Below are positions 31,454 to 40,249 of a DNA stretch of 64,000 nucleotides, in pieces. Both the position numbers and the translations under genes were made by a program. Position 1 is the stretch's first letter, and each line of letters opens with the position of its first letter. Under the pieces are notes generated by a model. The model did no database searches. It was given only the letters and a program-made list of their open reading frames with translations, and was not told the origin of the DNA. Location of the stretch: positions 62,001 through 126,000 of the forward strand of contig NJAL01000008.1 of the NCBI GenBank assembly GCA_002591725.1. The letters run 5' to 3'. Source of the DNA: Candidatus Didemnitutus mandela (lineage in GTDB: Bacteria > Verrucomicrobiota > Verrucomicrobiia > Opitutales > Opitutaceae).

Positions 31454-34024
31454 CTAGCGGTAGATCTTGATAAAATCTTCAATCGGCACCCAGCCGGTTT
31501 GGCCGCTTTCGAAACGAAGCTGCGACCAGCTAAGAAAGGTTTTAGTTACAATAGCAAACGTGCCCGGCGAGACTGGTGAAGTTTTTTGAGTCGTGTACGC
31601 GTCGGTGGGAATACTGCGGAGCAGCGATGACTTCCAGATCAACGCCACCTCGGGGTTGGCGAACTGGCCGTAGGCGTGCAGGCTTAAACTGGCGAGGCAG
31701 GCGAGTAGGGTGGCTGCGATCAGGGCCACAAAAGCGGCCGATTGGGCCCAGGCGCCGAGTCGTTGATAGCCGCGCAACAGGAAAAGCACTAGCGCGGCGG
31801 CGATCAGTAGGGGAAAAACCAAAAGCAGCGCATGCCACTCGCCGGGCGAAGCGAGGCGAGGCAGCGCGATGTTGGCTGAGCCGCGTACGAGGTCCACGAG
31901 TTTAGGCGGTGCCATTCCGGACCGCTCCAGGCCGAGCGTGAGATCCCAGCTCGTCGTGCTGCCGCGGGGATGCTGCAGAAAGGCGCTGGTCCAGTGCGCG
32001 GTAGCTTCTGCCCAACGATCTTGCTGAGCAAGTGCGAGGCCGAGGTTGTGGCGCGCGATCCAATCGTGCGGATGGGCCTTGACGACGTCGCGCCAAGCTG
32101 CTTCCGCTGCTGGAAAGTTTCCTTCTTCGTAAGCGTGGGCGGCACCGCTGGCCGCCCACACATAGAGAGGAGAGCTAGTTGCGACGACCAGGAGCGCGAA
32201 TACGAAGGGCACAAGGTTGTGTGGTGCAAAAGCGGACCAAAAGCTCCATGTACGAATGGATGCGCTTTCAGCGGCGGCCAGAGCGCGGCTGATCCAGTCG
32301 GGGGGAAGCGAAGCGGTGGAACTATGAAGCGCGCGATCGACTTCCCTCCAGAGTTCGGTCCAGGCGGGCGCTGCGGAGAAATTGGTTTCCGCTACGCGAG
32401 CGGCGATTTCGGCGGGTGTGGGGGCGGCGTGTCCGATATCCCAAAGCTGGCAAGTGTGCGTTTGCCAAGCGTGGATGAGGCTTAGATCGAGAACACTGGG
32501 CGCGCTTTGCGCGCTGCTACTGAGTTTTTGGAGAATGGCGATCAACTGACCGCGGGCGTTTCGCTGAGGCAGCAGCGGATCGGTGGCGCGCGACCGCAAT
32601 GTGGCAAGAATCAGCCACGCGATCACGGGGATGGCGAGAAGAATAGCAAGGAAGCTTGCGGTAACGTTGCTTTCGACAACGGGGAAGATTATGTTGCTGC
32701 TGTCGGGAAGTGGGCTACGTGGGAGCTTTTCAGGCGGTTTGGGAGCTACTGCTTTTGGAAGGGGGAGTGCGTTGGATGCGAATTTCGCGGCTTTCGGCAC
32801 GTTGAGCGAAGATTGCACCGGCCCGTTCGCTGGCGTTTGGGTGGAACTGGGCGCGGCGGAGACCTGCACGGTGACCGTGTCTGTGGCGATGGTTTTATAG
32901 GTGCCGCTTTCGGTGTCGAAGTAGGTAAAACCCACTGGTCCTAGAATATAGGGGCCGGCCTTCGTGGGCACCAGCACGGCATCCTTCGTGAGGGTCCCGT
33001 TGAAAAGCGAACTGTCTTTCATTTTGCGTTCCGACTTCGGCTGTATAACTTGAAAATCGGTCGAAACTTCTCTTAGCGGAAGGCTTTTGATGTCGGGCCA
33101 GTTCCCGCTTCCGCTCAATTCGAGCGTCCATGTTATCGGTTCACCGATGCTGGCGGAAGTGGGCACGACTTTCGAAGAGAAGGTGAACTTGCCGACGGCG
33201 CCCGAAAAGTTGTCGGTCGGTGCGGGCAGTGGTTTTACTGTGAGATTGATACGGGGGCTGGTGATGGTTTTCTGTTCGATGGCGGGTGCGCTAAAAAAGC
33301 CGAAACCGGCTTGGCCGACAATAAGGTTGGCGACTTGCGAGGTCGGATTGAGGGTAAATTTGCCGGGCTTCTTCGCAAATCCGTGCGTTGTCTGCGTGAT
33401 GGCGATGCCTCGTTTTCCGCACACCAAGGTTTCGGAAGACTCTGGCGAAGTCCATTCCTCGGTAACCATCGGAGCTGCGTCCCATTGTACTAGCGTAGCG
33501 GGCGAGTGGAAATAGGGTCTGGCCAAGCTTAGCGTGTAGGTGATCGGTATGACTTCTCCTGACCAAATGGTGTTCTTAGGCAAGAAGACTTGAGCGGTGG
33601 CGATGTTGTCGGTCATCAGGTCGGTGTTATCGATGGTGGCGTTACCGACGGTGTAGCTGGCTGGAGCGACGTGGAGTTTCCCTTTATCTGTTTTAATGTC
33701 GAAGCCGGGAATAGTGATGGAATTTCGCATCGTGGGCCGGACGGGAAAATCGAGGGAGTAGGTTTCCCCCATATTGAAGTTATCTATCTGTATCTGGCTG
33801 CTGCGGCTTGGATTGCGGCCGATTTCCAAACCATCGACTTTTGGAAGATCGACGTTGCCGTCGGGTTGACAGTTGGTGAAAACAAGGGAAAGGTGGCTGA
33901 CCTTGTTGAAGCTAAACTGGCCGCTGGGTGGGTCCCAACGTACACTTTGCGCGCAGAGCTGCGGCGAAAGCCAGAAAGCGAGCGCGAGAACGAAAAAGAA
34001 GAAACGACGGAGGAACATTACCAA
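31454..34024 (-). CDS. batD: BatD-family protein with C-terminal TPR and SH3-like region
   Basis: Last gene of the Bat operon. The 856-residue product is an exported, membrane-anchored protein. It has a signal peptide (residues 1-25, ending near CAQS), then tandem beta-rich BatD repeats (about 26-410) with typical INLTVKPLPAPTDNFSGAVG text. A membrane segment follows near 450-470 (FLAILLAIPVIAWLILATL), then a long cytoplasmic or helical part and another hydrophobic segment near 640. A TPR-like motif (GNFPAAEAAWRDVVKAHPHD) comes next, and further hydrophobic helices near 735-800. It ends in an SH3-like tail (SGQTGWVPIEDFIKIY). The TPR and SH3 parts resemble BatE, so this looks like a BatD-BatE fusion. 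Its start overlaps the end of the upstream VWA gene. The exact role of BatD is not known; the operon was first linked to aerotolerance in Bacteroides. Confidence 0.85.
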   Translation of the reverse strand: MVMFLRRFFFFVLALAFWLSPQLCAQSVRWDPPSGQFSFNKVSHLSLVFTNCQPDGNVDLPKVDGLEIGRNPSRSSQIQIDNFNMGETYSLDFPVRPTMRNSITIPGFDIKTDKGKLHVAPASYTVGNATIDNTDLMTDNIATAQVFLPKNTIWSGEVIPITYTLSLARPYFHSPATLVQWDAAPMVTEEWTSPESSETLVCGKRGIAITQTTHGFAKKPGKFTLNPTSQVANLIVGQAGFGFFSAPAIEQKTITSPRINLTVKPLPAPTDNFSGAVGKFTFSSKVVPTSASIGEPITWTLELSGSGNWPDIKSLPLREVSTDFQVIQPKSERKMKDSSLFNGTLTKDAVLVPTKAGPYILGPVGFTYFDTESGTYKTIATDTVTVQVSAAPSSTQTPANGPVQSSLNVPKAAKFASNALPLPKAVAPKPPEKLPRSPLPDSSNIIFPVVESNVTASFLAILLAIPVIAWLILATLRSRATDPLLPQRNARGQLIAILQKLSSSAQSAPSVLDLSLIHAWQTHTCQLWDIGHAAPTPAEIAARVAETNFSAAPAWTELWREVDRALHSSTASLPPDWISRALAAAESASIRTWSFWSAFAPHNLVPFVFALLVVATSSPLYVWAASGAAHAYEEGNFPAAEAAWRDVVKAHPHDWIARHNLGLALAQQDRWAEATAHWTSAFLQHPRGSTTSWDLTLGLERSGMAPPKLVDLVRGSANIALPRLASPGEWHALLLVFPLLIAAALVLFLLRGYQRLGAWAQSAAFVALIAATLLACLASLSLHAYGQFANPEVALIWKSSLLRSIPTDAYTTQKTSPVSPGTFAIVTKTFLSWSQLRFESGQTGWVPIEDFIKIYR

Positions 34025-35919
34025 TCCTTGGTTTCTTTCTGCGGCTTTTTTTTCGAGCGGCTTTGCATGATTTGTTGGAGTTTGGCGGGCGAATCTTGGT
34101 CGCGGACTTGTTCGAGTCTTTGCAAAGGGATGGTCAGATTTGGGTCAATGGGCTTACTAGAGTTTTCGTTGTTCTCGTCGCCGACTTTTTGGGTGGCGCT
34201 GGGCTGCGGTTCTTGGCGGGGGTTTTTATCCTGTTGCTGGTTCTTTATGTCACCAAAGGCGTTCTGGTTGTGCTGGTTGCCTTTGTGCTGGTCGCCTTCT
34301 TGAGGCTGCAATTGAGAACTTTGTGGTTGTTGGCCCGATTGGTCGAACTGTTTTCCCTGCTGGTCTTGTTGTTTTTTTTTCTGATTTCCGTTCTGTTGAA
34401 ACTGGTTCTGATCCTTGTTCTGTTTGAACTGGCCCTCTTTTTTCTCGCTTTGTTGTTGCTGCTTTTGCTTGTCGTCCTGGTTGGGCGGCTTATCTTTGTG
34501 CAACATCTCCTCCAGCTCCTTGCGAAGACGGGTCCAATTGGCGGTTTTTGGATTCAGAGCGCTTCCACGATCGATAGCTTCGATTGCATCGGTAAGCACT
34601 TTTTTGGGGATCTCGATTTTGGATTCGGTTAGGCTACGCCCGTAGGCGATGGTGACTTTGGCGAGACTGGCAAAATCTCGATCTGATAGATCCTTTTTTA
34701 TCGCTAGCTCGACTACTTTTTTTCTCACAGGAGCGCTTAAAACCTGCTCGGTGGTTTGCCCTGCCTGTTTGGGAAGAGCGGGTGATTGGAGGGAGGAAGA
34801 TGCTAACGCGACCGGCTGAACGCTGGCCAGTACGAGCAAGGCTAGCAGCAGTGCGCTGATGGTCGTTTCCGCTGGGTCGGGCGTTTTTCTCGGTGTCTCT
34901 CGGACACCGAGTGAGACCGCTCTCTCGCGAGGTAGCACGGGGAATTCCGACCAGAAGCTGATCAACAGTAGTAGCAGACCTGGAGCAAGAAACCACTGGT
35001 AACGCTCAACCAGCCGTGTGGTATTTTTCTCCAAAAAATCGCCCTTCTTACCGGCCTCCACAGTTTGCTGGAGCAGTTTGGGAAGATTGACCCATACGCT
35101 GGCGTCCGCGTAGACGCCGCCCGTGGCCTGGGCCAGCTCATGGAGCGTAGAGCTTCTGAGTTTCGACAAGACGACCGCGCCGCGCCCGTCCTTGACGAAG
35201 TTGCCGCTGCCGTTGGGGATTAATGCGCCCTTGGTGGTTCCTACGCCGAGGGCGATGACACAGATGCCTTTTTTTTTCAGTGTTTTGGTAAGGTTTCTCC
35301 AGTTGTCGGTTGTGCTCTCGCCGTCGCTGAGCACAATCATATAACGGTCCGCAGCGGACGTACCGAAGGCTTGGATCGAAGTTTCAAGGAGCGCTTTGTA
35401 GTCCGTGCCGCCTTTTGGAAGGTATTCAGGTTCCAATGCTGGCAGTAGTTCGTGCAATACCTCGTAGTCGGGTGTGAACGGGCTTTGCAAAAACGCGGTT
35501 CCTGCGAAGAGAATAAGTCCTACGCGTTCGCCTTTCAGGCCACCAAGCAGAGAGTTTATAAGCAGCTTGCTGCGATCTAGACGGGAAGGTTTCACGTCCT
35601 GCGCTAGCATCGAGCGGGAAAGGTCGACTGCGATCAGCACTTCGCGGGCTTGGTCGAAAACCTGTTCCTTGGCCTCTCCCCATTGCGGACGTGCCAGCGC
35701 GATGACGCACAGGGCGAGACCGAACCAAACCCAAATGCGGGGCCGGTTTCCTGCAATCTTGTATCGGGCTTCGAGCGAGACCCCAAGGACACCGGTCCAA
35801 GCGCGTGTGATCTTCGGCCAGGTCGCAGCTAGTGGACTGCGCTGGCGGACAAATTCCCAGGAGAAGAGCAACACATGAGGGATAAACAGCCAGAGCAGAT
35901 GAGGCGAGTTGAATTTCAT
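34018..35919 (-). CDS. batB: VWA-domain protein with TPR and Gln-rich tail (BatB-BatC fusion)
   Basis: The 633-residue membrane protein has an N-terminal anchor and a second membrane segment near 62-76. A VWA domain follows (about 92-290) with an intact metal-ion motif, DLSRS, at 99-103, plus the usual downstream TDYKAL threonine region and VLSDGES. A third membrane segment near 320-340 precedes a TPR-like part (about 400-480), where AIDRGSALNPKTANWTRLRK is seen. A strongly Gln/Asn/Lys-rich low-complexity region of about 110 residues follows, typical of BatC. VWA domains bind partner proteins through a metal. It begins 21 bases after the upstream VWA gene and overlaps batD by 7 bases, so translation is probably coupled. 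Confidence 0.88.
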   Translation of the reverse strand: MKFNSPHLLWLFIPHVLLFSWEFVRQRSPLAATWPKITRAWTGVLGVSLEARYKIAGNRPRIWVWFGLALCVIALARPQWGEAKEQVFDQAREVLIAVDLSRSMLAQDVKPSRLDRSKLLINSLLGGLKGERVGLILFAGTAFLQSPFTPDYEVLHELLPALEPEYLPKGGTDYKALLETSIQAFGTSAADRYMIVLSDGESTTDNWRNLTKTLKKKGICVIALGVGTTKGALIPNGSGNFVKDGRGAVVLSKLRSSTLHELAQATGGVYADASVWVNLPKLLQQTVEAGKKGDFLEKNTTRLVERYQWFLAPGLLLLLISFWSEFPVLPRERAVSLGVRETPRKTPDPAETTISALLLALLVLASVQPVALASSSLQSPALPKQAGQTTEQVLSAPVRKKVVELAIKKDLSDRDFASLAKVTIAYGRSLTESKIEIPKKVLTDAIEAIDRGSALNPKTANWTRLRKELEEMLHKDKPPNQDDKQKQQQQSEKKEGQFKQNKDQNQFQQNGNQKKKQQDQQGKQFDQSGQQPQSSQLQPQEGDQHKGNQHNQNAFGDIKNQQQDKNPRQEPQPSATQKVGDENNENSSKPIDPNLTIPLQRLEQVRDQDSPAKLQQIMQSRSKKKPQKETKDW

Positions 35920-35940
35920 GTGACTTTGGCGGAATGGCCA

Positions 35941-37005
35941 TTATGCTCGATAACGGCCAAGTCGGCCCGGCGGCGTTTTGAAGCGCCATGGTGTGGCGAC
36001 GAAAGCGCCGAGCAAAAACAAGATGCTGCCTGGCGTGGCGAACCAAGCGAAAAGTTCCGTGGTGAGCAGGTATGATTTGGCCTGAAATTTGATTTTGTGC
36101 GCTTGTTCGATGGAGGAGAACGCCTTTTTAATCGTATCGGATTCGGTGGCCCGGAAGAATTTCCCTCCCGTTGAGTGGGCGATTTCCTCCAACGCATTTT
36201 CATCGATATCAGACATGACATTGCGCGTGCCAATGCGGTGGCCGTCCTCATCAAAAATCGGCATTGGTGCTAGACCGTGACAACCCGCACCGATGGTATA
36301 AATGGGGATGTGGCGGGACTGCGCGATTTTTGTGGCCTGTTCTGGTGTCAGGATCCCGCTGTTGTTGGCGCCATCTGTCAACAGAACGACAAAGGCTCCC
36401 TTGCGGTAGTTGTTGCTTTTAGGGCCGGCTTGTTTATCAAGATCAAGACGCGTGAGCGATAAACCAAGACCGTCGCCGATGGCGGTGCCGTCTTCGATCA
36501 CCCCGATTTTTAGACGTTCGATCTGTCGCCCGAGCCAGTTGTGATCAAACGTGAGCGGGGCGAGCGTGTAGGCGCGGCCGGAGAAAACTACCAGCCCGAT
36601 GCGGTCGTTCGTGCGTTGGTTGATGAAGGCTTGGATCACGGGTTTGATCGCTTGGAGGCGGCTAATTGCTTGGCCATTACGCCTGTAATCCTCGGCAAGC
36701 ATGGAGCTGGAGAGATCAATTGTGAGCATGAGATCATAGCCTTCTTGTTTGGCCACTTGCTTGTCTTTGATGATTTGCGGACGGGCGAGACCGAGATCTA
36801 ACAACACAAGGCCAATTACGGCTAGTATTACCGGCCAGCGCGAACTGGGGAGCAAAAAGGGTCGGTGCCACTGGCTGGCGAAAGGCACGATGAGCACGGG
36901 TGCGCCGCGCCGGCCGCGCACCCACGCGAGCGGGGGCAGAAGCAGCAACGCAAGCAGCCACCAAGGATTGTGAAAAGTGTAGTTGCTGTAGTTACCAATC
37001 ATCAT
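35941..37005 (-). CDS. batA: VWA-domain protein (BatA)
   Basis: A 354-residue inner-membrane protein with an N-terminal hydrophobic hairpin (about residues 15-30 and 58-75). It then has a VWA domain with a complete metal-ion motif, DLSSS, at 97-101, and VVFSGRAYTLAPLT and VVLLTDGANNSG further on. A C-terminal membrane segment (FATPGSILFLLGAFVA) ends the protein. The ATG at 37005 overlaps the stop of the upstream DUF58 gene in an ATGA arrangement. A longer in-frame start at 37143 would lie inside that gene and adds Arg/Pro-rich text unlike the family. It is part of an operon with the MoxR, DUF58 and second VWA genes. Confidence 0.9.
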   Translation of the reverse strand: MMIGNYSNYTFHNPWWLLALLLLPPLAWVRGRRGAPVLIVPFASQWHRPFLLPSSRWPVILAVIGLVLLDLGLARPQIIKDKQVAKQEGYDLMLTIDLSSSMLAEDYRRNGQAISRLQAIKPVIQAFINQRTNDRIGLVVFSGRAYTLAPLTFDHNWLGRQIERLKIGVIEDGTAIGDGLGLSLTRLDLDKQAGPKSNNYRKGAFVVLLTDGANNSGILTPEQATKIAQSRHIPIYTIGAGCHGLAPMPIFDEDGHRIGTRNVMSDIDENALEEIAHSTGGKFFRATESDTIKKAFSSIEQAHKIKFQAKSYLLTTELFAWFATPGSILFLLGAFVATPWRFKTPPGRLGRYRA

Positions 37006-37937
37006 CGTACGCGATTCGCGGCCATGTGGGCGTGGAAAAAGCGGATTAGCGCATCGAGCCGCTCCTGGTCGGTGTGGACGACAAGCCGGTTGAGCGGATT
37101 GGGGAAAATTTTTGTGAAGGCCGCTTCGCGCTGATTGACCCACTCCAAATGGGCATTGCGTTGTGCTTTGGAGTAACTGTTGAGATTGACGATGCGACCG
37201 CTAACCGGATCGTATGCGGAGAGCATCGGTATGTCGGGCAGTTTGCATTCCCAAGGATCGTTCACACGGAAGCCCATGGTTTGGTAGCGCCGTGTGAGCA
37301 CACACCAGCCTTCTGGCTCGATGCGCGGCGGGAAATCGCCGAGCCAGATTAGTATGCTGTGGCGCGGCACAGCATGGGCGAGCAGCCGCCACGGAATGAA
37401 GCTCGCAGGTGGGGACGAGCCGTCGGCTGCCGGCATGCCGAGCAAAGGAACGGGCTTGGTGAGGAGCTTCGCGGCGTAATGGAGAATCTGCCTGCGTCCG
37501 CGTACTGGTTTCTGGAGAGAATAGCCTTCGGGAGAGGCGTAAAGGAAACCAACGCGATTGCGATTTATGGTGCCGAACAGCATCACGAGGCCGGCGAGTT
37601 CAAGGAGAGCTTCACGTTTTGTCTGGGCGGCCGAGCCGAACTGCAGACTGACACTGTCTTCGAAAACGAGCAGAAGAGTTACTTCGTGTTCTTCGACAAA
37701 TTTTTTTCGGTAGGGCTCACCAAGACGGGCGGTGACGCTCCAGTCGATGTAGCGCACGTCGTCGCCAAAGGCATATTTCACCACCTGGTCGAATTCCATG
37801 CCGCGGCCGCGGAAGGCCGAACGATACTCGCCAGTGGGGATATTTTTGGCCGCGTGACGTACGCGCCACTCGAGCTGGCGCAGGGGCGCGAGCTGTAAGG
37901 CAATGGTGGCGGCCTGGTCGTTGGCGTAATTGAACAT
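37002..37937 (-). CDS. DUF58 domain protein
   Basis: A 311-residue cytoplasmic protein found next to MoxR ATPases and VWA proteins in many bacteria. The family signature GRGMEFDQVVKYAFGDDVRY followed by IDWSVTAR lies near residues 45-72, and a VWA-like core (VTLLLVFEDSVSLQFGS) follows. Its biochemical role is unknown; it is thought to work with the MoxR chaperone on the neighbouring VWA proteins. It starts 48 bases after moxR and overlaps batA by 4 bases. Confidence 0.9.
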   Translation of the reverse strand: MFNYANDQAATIALQLAPLRQLEWRVRHAAKNIPTGEYRSAFRGRGMEFDQVVKYAFGDDVRYIDWSVTARLGEPYRKKFVEEHEVTLLLVFEDSVSLQFGSAAQTKREALLELAGLVMLFGTINRNRVGFLYASPEGYSLQKPVRGRRQILHYAAKLLTKPVPLLGMPAADGSSPPASFIPWRLLAHAVPRHSILIWLGDFPPRIEPEGWCVLTRRYQTMGFRVNDPWECKLPDIPMLSAYDPVSGRIVNLNSYSKAQRNAHLEWVNQREAAFTKIFPNPLNRLVVHTDQERLDALIRFFHAHMAANRVR

Positions 37938-37985
37938 GAAGCGCTTTTTTTGGGGGCGAATACGCGGCAGAACAGGAAGAAACGG

Positions 37986-38960
37986 TTAGGCGAAAGCCGG
38001 CACGGCTGTGCGTTCAAGTATGTTGGTAAGAATCTTATCGGAGGAGAACCCCTCGGCTTCCGCTTCGTAAGTCAGGCCGACGCGGTGGCGTAGACAGTCA
38101 TGGAAAACATCGCGGACGAGCTCGGTGAAAACATAGTCGCTGCCGCGGATCCACGCGAGTGCGCGGCTGGCTTGGAAGAGGGCAAGGGAGGCGCGGGGCG
38201 ATGCGCCGAAGCTCAATAGGTGTTTGGTTCCTGTAGCGGCTTTGGCTTGACTCGCGATCTGGCGAGTTTTGCGGACGAGTTCGAGAATGTAGGCCTGCAT
38301 GCTATCGGAAACGTGGATGGTATCGACTTGCGTACGTAGTTCGAGGAGTTCCTCTCCACTGGAGACGGGGTGTAGCACGGGCGTCTTCGTGACGTGACCC
38401 CACATTTGCATCATGCGTGCCTCTTCGGCCTTTGACGGATAATCGACGAGGAGTTTAAAAAGGAATCGATCAGTCTGCGCTTCAGGGAGCGGATAAGTGC
38501 CTTCTTGCTCGATGGAATTTTGTGTCGCCATTACGAAGAACGGCTGCGGCAACTTGTGCGAGGTACTACCGATGGTAACCTGACGCTCCTGCATCGCTTC
38601 GAGGAGTGCGGACTGCACCTTGGCGGGCGCGCGATTAATTTCGTCGGCTAGAACGAGGTTGGCAAAAACAGGGCCGGTGTGCGTGCGGAAGACACCGTCT
38701 TGGGGAGAGAAAATCATTGTGCCGATGACGTCGCTTGGGAGCAGGTCGGGCGTAAATTGGATGCGCTCGAATTGGACGCCGAGGGTGGCGCCAAACGAAT
38801 TGACGAGCAATGTCTTGGCGAGACCTGGCATACCTTCGAGCAACACGTGACCATTTGCCAACAGGGCGACGAGGAGGCGCTCAATGACGGTTTTTTGGCC
38901 GATAACGGCCTTGTTTATTTCGGTGTAGAGCTTTTGGGACCAGACGGGGCCGTTAATCAT
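37986..38960 (-). CDS. MoxR-family AAA+ ATPase
   Basis: MoxR ATPases act as chaperones that assemble or activate protein complexes. From the ATG at 38960 the protein has 324 residues. It shows a Walker A variant, GMPGLAKT, near residues 43-50, and Walker B LVLADEINRAPAKVQSALLE near 101-120. Sensor 1 is ATQNSIEQEGTYPLPEAQ, with the arginine-finger region in TDRF. A frame extending to 39008 adds sixteen residues without similarity, and the ATG at 38960 fits the family better. This is the first gene of the five-gene Bat operon on the minus strand. Its promoter should lie in the AT-rich DNA between 38961 and about 39150. Confidence 0.92.
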   Translation of the reverse strand: MINGPVWSQKLYTEINKAVIGQKTVIERLLVALLANGHVLLEGMPGLAKTLLVNSFGATLGVQFERIQFTPDLLPSDVIGTMIFSPQDGVFRTHTGPVFANLVLADEINRAPAKVQSALLEAMQERQVTIGSTSHKLPQPFFVMATQNSIEQEGTYPLPEAQTDRFLFKLLVDYPSKAEEARMMQMWGHVTKTPVLHPVSSGEELLELRTQVDTIHVSDSMQAYILELVRKTRQIASQAKAATGTKHLLSFGASPRASLALFQASRALAWIRGSDYVFTELVRDVFHDCLRHRVGLTYEAEAEGFSSDKILTNILERTAVPAFA

Positions 38961-40249
38961 TGAGTGAATAAAACAAGGGGGAAAGTGGTGATAGGTTACG
39001 ATTGACAAAAAGCGATAGCTGACATATCAAAGCGTCAAGAGCGAGCTTTTGACTTGGAGTTGATAGAATCGCTTGATGATCACGAAACCGTGGCAGATTT
39101 CCTAGATATATGCATGTATGTAGGTGATGTATAGTAGTATAAGTATATAGGATAGTATAAGCGCCGTTATGGGCCCGTTTCGTCTGCTTTGGCACGCGGC
39201 CGCGAAAATGTGGAGGAGCGGACCGTGTGCTGGGCAAAGGTGCTGGAGGATAGAAAATCAACAAAACCTAGCCGAGGTTTAGCTGCAACATGGGTCGAGG
39301 GGGGGTGAGGTGTGCTGCTAGCGCGAGTTAGCGCAGGCAAAAAACTGTCTATTTCCGGAACGATGTGCTGTAAAAACGCGAGGGGCTAGCAAAGGTAATG
39401 AAAAAAATAGCGACTATCAAAAGCGGGTCAGCCAGCGTAGGTTTATGGCGACGATCCCGCGAATTATTTGTAAATTTGTGAAAACCGCCGCTTCTCTATC
39501 CAGACGTCTTGCCGAAACAACAACACTGAACACTGCTTTATAGCGTGCTTACCTTACCTTACCTTATACTTATATTAATGTAGTTTTGTATAAGTTGGAA
39601 GCACGGGAATTACGATGCCGGAAAATATGAAAAGACTAACGAGAAGCAAAAAAAAACGGCTGACGAGTTGCAAAAAACTGACGAACGTGTGCAACAACGA
39701 GACCCGGGACTCCGCCAGAGAAAACCGTTTTGATGAATACTATGTGGGCATACTTGCGCTGAGTAAGGAGATATTGTTTTTCGGGAATGAAGGCGAAAAA
39801 ATTCGCAATTGTTCTTATTTCTTACTGTTTCGACGAGATAGCATCGGCAGCGCTTGGCAAGATTAAATAAAAGACAAAAAAGCGAAGAGACGCAAGATTC
39901 CACTTTTGCTTGGTTTTGCGGGCGTAGGTGAACGAGGTAGAGACCGGAATTGAGCTGTATGCCGAAGTTTGCTTAACGTCCCCCCCGAGACCGTAGCAAA
40001 TCATGAGACAATCTTCGATGAACTTCAAGATGCACGGGACCGTGCGGCCAGTATTCGGAGCGTTATTGCCGCGAAACGTGATGTGGCGATGAGCGGCGTC
40101 GCCGGTTCGTGTTCGTAAGTGCCTTTATCGGCGACGAAGTGGCCAAAACGGATGGCGTGGCGGCCGACGGCGGTTTGCTAGAGTAGTTCCCCATGGGCGT
40201 CGCGCCTCCTTCGCCGTCAAGTTCGGCGTAAAGCGGTTTCCTGGTGCTT
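38961..40249. other. intergenic region between moxR and rmuC
   Basis: No gene recognised. The part next to moxR (39080-39160) is AT-rich with TATA-like runs and is the likely promoter region of the Bat operon. A short tandem repeat, ACCTT x3, lies at 39551-39565. Just downstream of rmuC (40240-40060, minus strand) the text VGRHAIRFGHFVADKGTYEH is protein-like but frameshifted and unassigned. Confidence 0.45.
39551..39565. repeat. short tandem repeat (ACCTT x3)
   Basis: Three head-to-tail copies of ACCTT in AT-rich non-coding DNA. Too short to imply a function. Confidence 0.7.

Noticed and set aside
33928..34632. A plus-strand frame encoding a very Leu/Val-rich, membrane-like 234-residue product.
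   Set aside because: It is antisense to the Gln-rich tail of the VWA protein; the Gln/Asn/Lys codons read backward give Leu, Val and Phe.
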